This document shows, in pieces, positions 7,401 to 13,596 of a stretch of DNA of 15,732 nucleotides. The notes beneath the pieces are model-generated. The model was not told where the DNA came from and did not search any database. It was given only the letters and a program-made list of their open reading frames with translations. Both the position numbers and the translations under genes were made by a program. The stretch is from assembly GCA_964517075.1 (NCBI GenBank), contig CAZFAT010000273.1:1-15732 (forward strand). The letters are read 5' to 3'. Positions within the stretch are counted from its first letter, which is position 1. Each line of letters begins with the position of its first letter. Source of the DNA: CAZFAT01 sp964517075 (lineage in GTDB: Bacteria; Acidobacteriota; Vicinamibacteria; Vicinamibacterales; SCN-69-37).

Positions 7401-8441
7401 ATGAGTTCCAGCGCGCCCACGTTCTCAATCGTCATTCCCGTCTACAACGAGACGGAGAGCCTCGACGAGCTCGTGGCGTCGGTCGACGCCGCGATGGCGT
7501 CGATGGGGAGCGACTACGAGTTCGTCTTCGTGGACGACGGCTCGACCGACGGTTCGTTCCAGAAGCTGCGGGCCCTGGCTGAGGGCCGCCAGGCCATCCG
7601 GCTGTTCTCTTTCCGCCGCAACCTTGGGAAGTCTCCCGCGCTGACGTGCGGATTTCAGCAGGCCAGGGGCGCACGGATCGTGACGCTGGACGCCGACCTG
7701 CAGGACGACCCGCGCAACATCGCGATGATGCATCAGTACCTGGAGCAGGAGCACGTCGATCTGGTCAGCGGGTGGCGGAAGACCCGCCGGGATTCGCTGC
7801 TCACCGTCGTGTCGTCGAAGATCTTCAACCTGCTCGTCATCCGCACGTTCTTCGGCGTCTCGTTCCGCGACATGAACAGCGGCCTCAAGCTCTATCGGGC
7901 CGAAGCCGCCAGGGCGCTCTCGCTCTACGGGGGGATGCACCGGTTCATCCCGCTGATCGTGGCGGAAATGGGCTACCGCGTGGCCGAGGTTCCCGTCACG
8001 CACTTCGAGCGCAAGTACGGCGTGTCGAAGTACTCGTGGATGAAGATGTTCACCGCCAGTCCGGATCTGCTGACCACGTTTTTTCTCGTGAAATACATGG
8101 GACGGCCGCTGCATTTCTTCGGCCGGATCGGGTCGGCGCTCTTCGGGATCGGCGTCGCCGCGCTCGGCTACCTCACCTACCTGTGGCTGCACAGCATTCC
8201 GATCGGCTCGCGCCCGCTGTTGAGCCTCGGCGTCCTGCTGGTCCTGATCGGCGGTCAGATCGTGCTGACCGGTCTGCTGGCGGACCTGATCCTCAAGATT
8301 CACTCCGATGCCAGGCGTGACTACCCCTTGCGATATGCGTCCGGCCCGCCGGCCGAACGCGGCGATCCGCGAAGCGACGGGTCCGTGCCCCCGGGGGACG
8401 ATCGCGACTCCGGACCTGCGGTCCACGTGTCGCCCCGGTGA
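7401..8441 (+). CDS. Polyprenyl-phosphate glycosyltransferase, GT2 family (DPM1/GtrB/ArnC-like)
   Basis: This 346-residue GT-A enzyme probably transfers a sugar from a nucleotide donor to a polyprenyl phosphate on the cytoplasmic face. Motifs are IVIPVYNE (10-17), VDDGSTDGS (44-52), the metal-binding DADLQDDP (97-104) and DMNSGLKLYR (157-166). RKYGVSKYSW (204-213) is the typical conserved loop before the membrane region. Two C-terminal membrane helices (about 242-262 and 274-298) match GtrB/ArnC-type enzymes, and a hydrophilic 45-residue tail follows. ATG at 7401 places the first strand at the N-terminus. It lies 34 bases after the GT-C gene in the same direction, so it may supply that enzyme's lipid-linked donor. 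No copy is left in the second duplicated unit. The sugar is not predictable. Confidence 0.93.
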   Translation: MSSSAPTFSIVIPVYNETESLDELVASVDAAMASMGSDYEFVFVDDGSTDGSFQKLRALAEGRQAIRLFSFRRNLGKSPALTCGFQQARGARIVTLDADLQDDPRNIAMMHQYLEQEHVDLVSGWRKTRRDSLLTVVSSKIFNLLVIRTFFGVSFRDMNSGLKLYRAEAARALSLYGGMHRFIPLIVAEMGYRVAEVPVTHFERKYGVSKYSWMKMFTASPDLLTTFFLVKYMGRPLHFFGRIGSALFGIGVAALGYLTYLWLHSIPIGSRPLLSLGVLLVLIGGQIVLTGLLADLILKIHSDARRDYPLRYASGPPAERGDPRSDGSVPPGDDRDSGPAVHVSPR

Positions 8442-8466
8442 CCCACGTCGGGGGCGCTCCGCGCGG

Positions 8467-9024
8467 CTACGGCTCGGGCGCCATGATTTGCGGCGATCCC
8501 CAGAGGGCGAGATCGCCGCGGCGATCGTCGCCGCCCGGCAGGCTGGCGTTGGTGTTGAAGAAAAGGTCGATCGTCCGGCCCGCATAGTCCGCGAGGTCCA
8601 CGTCGACGGCGCGCCAGGTGCGATCGGCCGGCGTGCTGAACGGCGTGAGGAGCAGGTACAGCACTTCGATCTGATCGCGCTCGTCGGGTGCGCCGATCAG
8701 GATGCGGAACAGCACGCCGTCCCCCTCGGTCGTCCAGGCCTCCTCGGCCAGCCCCACGCTGACGCTCAGCACCGCGTGCTCCGGCACGGACACGGTGTAG
8801 ACGAGCCGGCTCGTCTCGGTCACGAGAATCGATCGCCGGGTTGTGCCGCCAATCGTGGCGTCGCTCGCCCGGAACGCCCCGGCCGACGGCCGCGTCTCTT
8901 TCGCGCGTGGCAGTTCAGCGACGAGATCGAGGACGGGCACGCGCGGACCGGGCGGCCGAAGGGCCAACCAACTGATGAGGCCGCCGACGAGCGCCCCCGC
9001 CAGCACCCAGAGCGCCCCGCGCAT
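8467..9024 (-). CDS. Membrane-anchored extracytoplasmic protein of unknown function
   Basis: I do not recognise the family. The 185-residue product has one N-terminal hydrophobic helix (residues 4-21), then an extracytoplasmic part that looks beta-rich. Near the end, TWRAVDVDLADYAGRTIDLF and DLALWGSPQI (171-180) resemble the closing strands of galactose-binding-like beta-sandwich domains seen in glycan-related proteins; this is a pattern match by eye. There is no cysteine for lipidation. ATG at 9024 is preferred because the other ATG (9033) overlaps the TATAAT box; transcription would then begin at or next to the start codon. It converges on the GT2 gene with a 25-base gap. Its duplication together with the GT-C gene suggests a shared task. 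A half-length copy lies at 10263-10541. Confidence 0.7.
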   Translation of the reverse strand: MRGALWVLAGALVGGLISWLALRPPGPRVPVLDLVAELPRAKETRPSAGAFRASDATIGGTTRRSILVTETSRLVYTVSVPEHAVLSVSVGLAEEAWTTEGDGVLFRILIGAPDERDQIEVLYLLLTPFSTPADRTWRAVDVDLADYAGRTIDLFFNTNASLPGGDDRRGDLALWGSPQIMAPEP

Positions 9025-9051
9025 CCGGCGCATTATAGCCGCCGCGTCTGA
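8804..9051. repeat. 248-bp near-identical tract, copy A
   Basis: This tract covers the first 74 codons of the anchored-protein gene plus its -10 region. It matches 10321-10568 with 5 mismatches in 248 bases (98%), no gaps, and no amino-acid change across those 74 codons. The adjoining 58 bases (8746-8803 against 10263-10320) have 12 mismatches (79%). The abrupt step suggests gene conversion. Confidence 0.9.
9032..9037 (-). promoter_or_regulatory. -10 box TATAAT, probably leaderless, for the anchored-protein gene
   Basis: On the minus strand TATAAT is followed 7 bases later by the ATG at 9024, so transcription from this box would begin at or within a base or two of the start codon. No Shine-Dalgarno sequence is possible. 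A -35 is not evident. Confidence 0.55.
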
Positions 9052-9117
9052 TCGCCGGCTGCCATCCGCGCGCTCCGCGAGCAGTTCGTGAAATCGCGAA
9101 ATTGTCGCCGATGGGCT

Positions 9118-9130
9118 TGTAGTATTGTCT
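9118..9130 (+). promoter_or_regulatory. Candidate promoter element TG-TAGTAT for GT-C gene 2
   Basis: TGTAGTATTGTCT differs by one base from the element before GT-C gene 1 (5669-5681). It lies 23 bases before the ATG at 9149. Survival of the element while flanking sequence has diverged supports a real -10 region. Confidence 0.45.
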
Positions 9131-9148
9131 GCGCGATCGCCCGCGCCG

Positions 9149-10279
9149 ATGGCCAGTGCTTTTCCGAACGCCCCGAGTCCCTCGAGCGCGGCGACTCCCT
9201 CTACGATCCGTGCGCCACGCTGGGCGACGGCGCTGTTCTGGATCATCGTCGTCGGTCTGCTGCCGCTCATGGTGACCGCGTCGCTCGATTTCGGCGTGAC
9301 GTGGGACGAAGCCGATCGGTACGAGAACGGCCGTGTCATCCTCGAGCACTTTCACGGAAAACGATCGCGGGAGGAGGCCCACTACGGCACGATGTATCCG
9401 GGGCTGTTCGACGTCATCCCCGCCTGGCTCGAAGGGCAGTCAGATGCCGACCGGTATGTCCTGCGCCACAGAGTGAATGCCGTGTTCGGCTGGATTGGGA
9501 TCCTCTTCGCCGGGCTGCTCGCCGGCCGGTTGTTCGGTCCATGGAGCGCGATCTTGGCGGCGATTCTCCTGGCCGCCTCGCCCGGTTACTTCGCCCATTC
9601 GATGAACAATCCGAAGGATCTGCCGTTCGCCGCGAAGAGCGTCGTCGTGCTGTACTGCCTGTCGAGGCTCACTCCCCGCTGGCCCTACCTCACGCTGAGC
9701 GCCGGAGCGGCCATCGCCGTCGCTCTCGGCCTGGCACTGGGCACGCGGCCCGGCGCCCTCCTGTACTTCGGCTATGTGCCGCTGTTCCTACTGGCACTCG
9801 TCGTCGTGCATCGGCTGCGGGTGGCCGGCGGCCTTCGCGGCCTCGATTGGCGAATCGACTGGAACGCCGCTGCGCAATTGACCACACGGGTCGGCATCGT
9901 GCTCGTCGCGGGCCTGCTCCTGGGCACGCTCTTCTGGCCCTGGGCCCAGGCCGCACCCTTCACCCGGCCGTTCGAGTCCCTGAACCGGGCGTCCAGCTAT
10001 GACTGGGACGGCCCCGTCCTGTTCGCGGGCCACGAGCAGCCGGCCAGCCAGCTCCCCTGGTCCTATCTTCCGACCTGGTTCCTGATCGGCACGCCGCTCG
10101 TCGTCCTCGCGGGAATGGTTCTGTCGATCGTCGCGCCGGTGCGCGGATGGGGATTGTCACGCCTCGCGCTCTGGGGCGCCGCGCTGCTGCCGGTCATGCT
10201 CGTCGTCGTGCGCGACTCGACGGTGTACGACGGCATGCGCCACGTTCTCTTCGTGTATCCGCGGCGAGTCCCCCGCTGA
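9149..10279 (+). CDS. C-terminally truncated GT-C glycosyltransferase paralogue
   Basis: The 376-residue product matches residues 1-373 of the full-length GT-C protein at 5702-7366, then ends in five unrelated codons (RRVPR, counting the first R after VYP) and a stop inside sequence derived from the anchored-protein gene. The catalytic-type loop FGVTWDEADR, NNPKDLPFA and most membrane helices are kept. The last helices and the C-terminal domain with the DYWG motif (about 181 residues) are gone. The frame is intact and many differences from copy 1 are conservative or silent, so it stayed under selection for some time or was truncated recently. Whether it works is unknown; I expect loss or change of function. 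ATG at 9149 follows a conserved promoter element. Confidence 0.75.
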   Translation: MASAFPNAPSPSSAATPSTIRAPRWATALFWIIVVGLLPLMVTASLDFGVTWDEADRYENGRVILEHFHGKRSREEAHYGTMYPGLFDVIPAWLEGQSDADRYVLRHRVNAVFGWIGILFAGLLAGRLFGPWSAILAAILLAASPGYFAHSMNNPKDLPFAAKSVVVLYCLSRLTPRWPYLTLSAGAAIAVALGLALGTRPGALLYFGYVPLFLLALVVVHRLRVAGGLRGLDWRIDWNAAAQLTTRVGIVLVAGLLLGTLFWPWAQAAPFTRPFESLNRASSYDWDGPVLFAGHEQPASQLPWSYLPTWFLIGTPLVVLAGMVLSIVAPVRGWGLSRLALWGAALLPVMLVVVRDSTVYDGMRHVLFVYPRRVPR

Positions 10280-10541
10280 CTCGCAGCGCCGCTCGATCCG
10301 GCACGGGCACGCTGTAGATGAGCCGGCTCGTCTCGGTCACGAGAATCGATCGCCGGGTTGTGCCGCCAATAGTTGCGTCGCTCGCCCGGAACGCCCCCGC
10401 CGACGGCCGCGTCTCTTTCGCGCGTGGCAGTTCAGCGACGAGATCGAGGACGGGCACGCGCGGACCGGGCGGCCGAAGGGCCAGCCAACTGATGAGGCCG
10501 CCGACGAGCGCCCCCGCCAGCACCCAGAGCGCCCCGCGCAT
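10263..10541 (-). pseudogene. 5' fragment of the anchored-protein gene, truncated by deletion
   Basis: These 93 codons match codons 1-93 of the gene at 8467-9024, with the first 74 residues identical and 8 differences in the last 19. The membrane anchor is intact, but the beta-rich second half is missing. The frame runs on antisense into GT-C copy 2 and stops at 10194, adding an arginine-rich tail with no homology. The -10 box differs from the intact copy by one base (TATGAT for TATAAT). It lies just downstream of the rhamnose operon on the same strand, so readthrough could transcribe it. Most likely a remnant; a short anchored peptide cannot be excluded. Confidence 0.8.
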
Positions 10542-10568
10542 CCGGCGCATCATAGCCGCCGCGTCTGA
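10321..10568. repeat. 248-bp near-identical tract, copy B
   Basis: This is the partner of 8804-9051 (98% identical). One of its five differences changes the -10 box of the gene fragment and another lies in the coding part as a silent change. Confidence 0.9.
10549..10554 (-). promoter_or_regulatory. Altered -10 box TATGAT of the anchored-protein fragment
   Basis: This is the counterpart of the TATAAT at 9032-9037 with A changed to G at the fourth position. The change should weaken the promoter and also creates an extra ATG. The sequence more than 14 bases upstream is unrelated to the intact copy. Confidence 0.4.
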
Positions 10569-10586
10569 CGAGGCCTGAACGCTCGC

Positions 10587-12629
10587 TCAGAAGTCGAACC
10601 GATCGATATTCGCCTTCGTCATCACGAGGGGCGTGCCGAGCAGAATCTCCGCGCCGCGCACCTCGATCGGGCCCAGTCGGCCGCCGTCCAGCGTCGTCGC
10701 GCCAGCCGCGAGGTCCCCGCGGGCCGCCAGCGCGGCGGCCCGGACCGTGAGATACCCGAGATTGGTCGTGTTCCACAGCACGACCGTCTGCACGATGTCG
10801 TCGTGGACGTACGCCTTGTTCATGTTCGGCAACGACAGGCCCATCACCTGGATGTCGCGCCGGGCAGCCTGCTTCACGGCCTCGGCCGCGCCCGGGACCG
10901 CTGGCGCGGCGATCGCCATGATCAGCTTCACGCCGGGGTGCACGCGCATGATGGTCTGCGCCTCCGCAAACGCCTTGTCCCGGTCGTCGTCGCTCGGACG
11001 AATCGTCACCAGTGTCATCCCCGGATGCGACGCCAGACGCTGCTTGATCACCCCGATCCACGCGTTCTGGTTGGGCGCCGCCAGCGCCCCCGTGATGATG
11101 GCGAACTCGCCCTGACCGCCCATCAGCTTGGCGGCTTCCTCCACGAGCGTCGTGCCAATGCCCTCGGGAGTGGCCTGGTTGACGAAGTAGTCGCGGGCGT
11201 CCGCTTCGGCGTCAGCGTCCCACGTGAGGACCTTGATGCCGCGCTCGCGGGCCTTGCGGAGCGCCGTGGAAATGCTCGCACGATTCTCGACGGACACGGC
11301 AATGACGTCCACGCGCCGGGTGATCCAGCTTTCCACCAGCTCGTTCTGACGCGCCGCATCGAGACTCGTCGGCCCGTCCCAAGTGAGGTCGACGCCGAAC
11401 TCGCGCGCCGCTTCCTCCGCGCCCAGCCGGCAACTGACGAAGTACGGATCGCCCTTGGCCTTCGGCATCATCGCCACCACCGGCCGCGGTGTGGCCGTTC
11501 CGCCACCCGCCATGGCGGCGGGCGCCGCCGCGCCGCCGCGCGCGAGCGCGCTGAACAACCACGCGTTGGTGCCGGAGACGATGACGGCTCCGGCGAGAAT
11601 CGCGCCGCAGAGGGCGGCAACTTGACTGTTCGTCATGGACACCTCGTCCGCTGGGTGGTTCGAAGGGAAGGGCCGGCGCGACACGCCGCCCTGGCCGGAA
11701 GAGCGCAGGCGGTCGATCGTGATAGCCGTGATGAGGACGACACCGGTCAACACTCCGGCCAGTTCCGACGGCAGCGCCGCCAGTTGCAGGCCATTCTGCA
11801 GCACGGCCAGGATGAAGAGGCCGAGCAGGGTCCCCGCGATGGTGCCGCGCCCGCCCGCCACCGACGCGCCCCCGAGCACGACCGCCGTGATGGCGTTCAG
11901 TTCGTATCCGACCCCCGCGTCCGACCGCGCCTGCCCGATGTGTGCGACGTAGACGATGGCCGCGAGCGCCGCGGCGAGTCCGCTCAGCACGTAGACGAGC
12001 GCGAGCCGGCGGCGCACCGGCAGGCCAGCGTAGCGCGCGCCCGCCATGTTGAAACCCATCGCGTAGAGCGACCGGCCAATGGCCGACTTCTGGAGCAGCA
12101 CGAAGAAGCCGATGGCGGCCACGACCAGCAGCGGGACCTGGCTCGGAATCACGCCGCCGAGATACCCCTGTCCGAGGGAGTGAAACGCGGCGGGGAAGCC
12201 GGAGTAGCTGATCGCGCCCTCGGTGAGGCCCTCGGCGATGCCGCGAAAGAGCGCGAGCGATCCGAGCGTGACAATGAGCGGCGGGACGCCGAGGCGCGCG
12301 ATGAACCAGGCGTTCAGCGCGCCGCCCCCCGCGCCGACGACGAGCGCGCCCGCGGCGGCGACACCCACGGGCCACTGCCAGTCGTGCCAGGCCACACCGA
12401 AGGCCACCGCCGCCAGCCCCATCATCGAGCCGACCGACAGGTCGATGCCCCCGGTGACGATGACGGGCGTCAGCGCGAGCGCCAGCAGGCCGAGCGCGGT
12501 CGTGAAGCGCGCGACTTCGAACAGATTGCCCACCGACAGGAAGTAGTCCGTTGTCAGGCCGAAGACCGCCACCTCGACGAGCAGAACGGCCGCGAGGATG
12601 GCTTCGGCGCGCGGGCGGGATCTAGCCAC
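10587..12629 (-). CDS. Rhamnose ABC transporter permease fused to sugar-binding protein (RhaQ-RhaS type)
   Basis: This single 680-codon frame joins two proteins that are normally separate. Residues 1 to about 315 are a ribose/rhamnose-type permease (BPD_transp_2) with VTGGIDLSVGSMMGL and the GGASVAGGRGTIAGTLLG loop. After a polar linker, residues 332-358 form a further membrane anchor, and about 380-680 are a periplasmic binding protein of the RhaS/ribose-binding class with GDPYFVSCRLGAEEAA, YFVNQATPEGIG and VLWNTTNLGYLTV. The product would tether the L-rhamnose binding protein to its channel. An internal ATG at 11636 has its own GAGGTG site, so free binding protein may also be made. The GTG at 12629 overlaps the upstream permease gene by 8 bases. 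Rhamnose is inferred from the adjoining isomerase. Confidence 0.87.
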   Translation of the reverse strand: MARSRPRAEAILAAVLLVEVAVFGLTTDYFLSVGNLFEVARFTTALGLLALALTPVIVTGGIDLSVGSMMGLAAVAFGVAWHDWQWPVGVAAAGALVVGAGGGALNAWFIARLGVPPLIVTLGSLALFRGIAEGLTEGAISYSGFPAAFHSLGQGYLGGVIPSQVPLLVVAAIGFFVLLQKSAIGRSLYAMGFNMAGARYAGLPVRRRLALVYVLSGLAAALAAIVYVAHIGQARSDAGVGYELNAITAVVLGGASVAGGRGTIAGTLLGLFILAVLQNGLQLAALPSELAGVLTGVVLITAITIDRLRSSGQGGVSRRPFPSNHPADEVSMTNSQVAALCGAILAGAVIVSGTNAWLFSALARGGAAAPAAMAGGGTATPRPVVAMMPKAKGDPYFVSCRLGAEEAAREFGVDLTWDGPTSLDAARQNELVESWITRRVDVIAVSVENRASISTALRKARERGIKVLTWDADAEADARDYFVNQATPEGIGTTLVEEAAKLMGGQGEFAIITGALAAPNQNAWIGVIKQRLASHPGMTLVTIRPSDDDRDKAFAEAQTIMRVHPGVKLIMAIAAPAVPGAAEAVKQAARRDIQVMGLSLPNMNKAYVHDDIVQTVVLWNTTNLGYLTVRAAALAARGDLAAGATTLDGGRLGPIEVRGAEILLGTPLVMTKANIDRFDF
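11640..11645 (-). promoter_or_regulatory. Internal ribosome binding site before the binding-protein domain
   Basis: GAGGTG on the minus strand lies 3 bases before an in-frame ATG at 11636. That ATG is the expected start of a stand-alone binding protein with its signal/anchor helix. It could give a 348-residue second product from the same gene. Confidence 0.4.
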
Positions 12630-13596
12630 GCGCCGGCTCCATTCGGCTGCGGCGGATCATCACGACCGGCCGGCGTCGCGCGCGGACGGCATCGGTGCCT
12701 ACCGCCACGAGAATGATCGCGCCCTGCAGCGCGCGCTCCCAGGAGGCGCTCGCGCCGAGAAACGTCAGCGCCGGCCCCATCGCGCCGAGCAGCGCCACGC
12801 CGAGCAGCGTGCCGAGGACGGTGCCACGGCCGCCGGTGATGGCGGTACCGCCGACGACGACGGCGGCGATCACCTGCATTTCGAGCCCGAGGCCGGTGTT
12901 GGGGGGAATCTGGCTGAAGCGCACGGAGTTCAGCAGGGCCGCCAGGCCCGTGCACGCGCCCGCGATCGTGAACGTCCAGAAGCGCACGCGACGGATGTCG
13001 ATACCGGCGAGCCAGGCGGCCTGCGCATTCGATCCCGTGGCGTAGATGGCGCGTCCGGCCGGCAGCCAACGCAGGGACCAGGCGGCCGCCAGCAGCACGA
13101 GGGTGACGACGGCGATGGCGGCCATCGGGTAGGTGGACTGCGACAGGCCGAGCCACTGAAATTCCGGCGGCAGGCCTTGCACCCACGCGCCCTCGGTCAG
13201 CCACCGCAGCGCATCGCGCCACGCGACCATCGTGGCGAGCGTGACCACGATCGAGGCGAGGGACAGCGAGGCGACGAGCGCGCCGTTGATCGCGCCGAGC
13301 GCCGCGCCCAGGAGCGGCGTGCACAGCGCCACGAGCGGAATGGGCATGCCGGCCACGGCCATCACGCCGGCCGCCACGCTGCACACGGCAAAGACCGACC
13401 CCACCGAGATGTCGATCTCGCTCGTGAGGATGACGAGCGTGGCGCCGACCGCGGCGATGAGCACGGGCAGAGTGGCGAGGAGCACGTCGAGCAGATTGCC
13501 GGCCTGGAAGAACGCCGGCGCGCGCACCGCCAGCAGCGCCGCCAGGGCCAGCAGGGCCAGGCCAATCGATACCTCGATGCGATGGCGCGCGAGCAT
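12622..13596 (-). CDS. rhaP: Rhamnose ABC transporter permease (RhaP type)
   Basis: This 324-residue inner-membrane permease belongs to the branched/ribose-type BPD_transp_2 family and would form the sugar channel with the permease half of the next gene. Hydrophobic segments run from residue 10 to about 305. The typical SEIDISVGSVFAVCS is near residues 60-74, GSNAQAAWLAGI near 190-201 and GGTAITGGRGTVLGTLLG near 250-267; the last is the cytoplasmic loop that contacts the ATPase. The ATG at 13596 shares one base with the stop of the ATPase gene (TGATG), and the 3' end overlaps the permease/binding-protein gene by 8 bases. Rhamnose specificity comes from the operon; the protein alone could pass for a ribose- or autoinducer-2-type permease. 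The rhaP/rhaQ naming of the two permeases is by position. Confidence 0.88.
   Translation of the reverse strand: MLARHRIEVSIGLALLALAALLAVRAPAFFQAGNLLDVLLATLPVLIAAVGATLVILTSEIDISVGSVFAVCSVAAGVMAVAGMPIPLVALCTPLLGAALGAINGALVASLSLASIVVTLATMVAWRDALRWLTEGAWVQGLPPEFQWLGLSQSTYPMAAIAVVTLVLLAAAWSLRWLPAGRAIYATGSNAQAAWLAGIDIRRVRFWTFTIAGACTGLAALLNSVRFSQIPPNTGLGLEMQVIAAVVVGGTAITGGRGTVLGTLLGVALLGAMGPALTFLGASASWERALQGAIILVAVGTDAVRARRRPVVMIRRSRMEPARG

Larger units (their letters stand above)
5669..9051. repeat. Duplicated glycosylation unit, complete copy
   Basis: This stretch (GT-C gene, GT2 gene, convergent anchored-protein gene, each outer gene with its promoter) matches 9118-10568 at both ends in the same order and orientation. 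Homology starts at the TGTAGTAT promoter element and stops 14 bases upstream of the anchored-protein -10 box. The GT-C parts are about 87% identical (39 mismatches counted by eye over about 309 bases). I see no flanking inverted repeats or target-site duplications. Confidence 0.85.
9118..10568. repeat. Duplicated glycosylation unit, collapsed copy
   Basis: This second unit carries the first 371 codons of the GT-C gene joined directly to the first 93 codons of the convergent anchored-protein gene. Relative to the complete unit it lacks the equivalent of 6821-8745 (1,925 bases): the GT-C C-terminus, the whole GT2 gene and the second half of the anchored-protein gene. The junction is at about 10262. 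Confidence 0.85.

Noticed and set aside
8441..8467. Bidirectional terminator in the 25-base gap between the GT2 and anchored-protein genes
   Set aside because: The gap is GC-rich with only a short CCGCGCGG self-complementary stretch and no T-run on either strand.
9051..9118. Possible insertion-sequence boundary between the two duplicated units
   Set aside because: I looked for inverted repeats, target-site duplications or a transposase at the edges of both units and found none, so a plain recombination-type duplication is favoured.
10803..12716. 637-codon plus-strand frame opposite the permease/binding-protein gene
   Set aside because: It mirrors a well-supported transporter gene, has arginine-, histidine- and aspartate-rich low-complexity composition and no domain.
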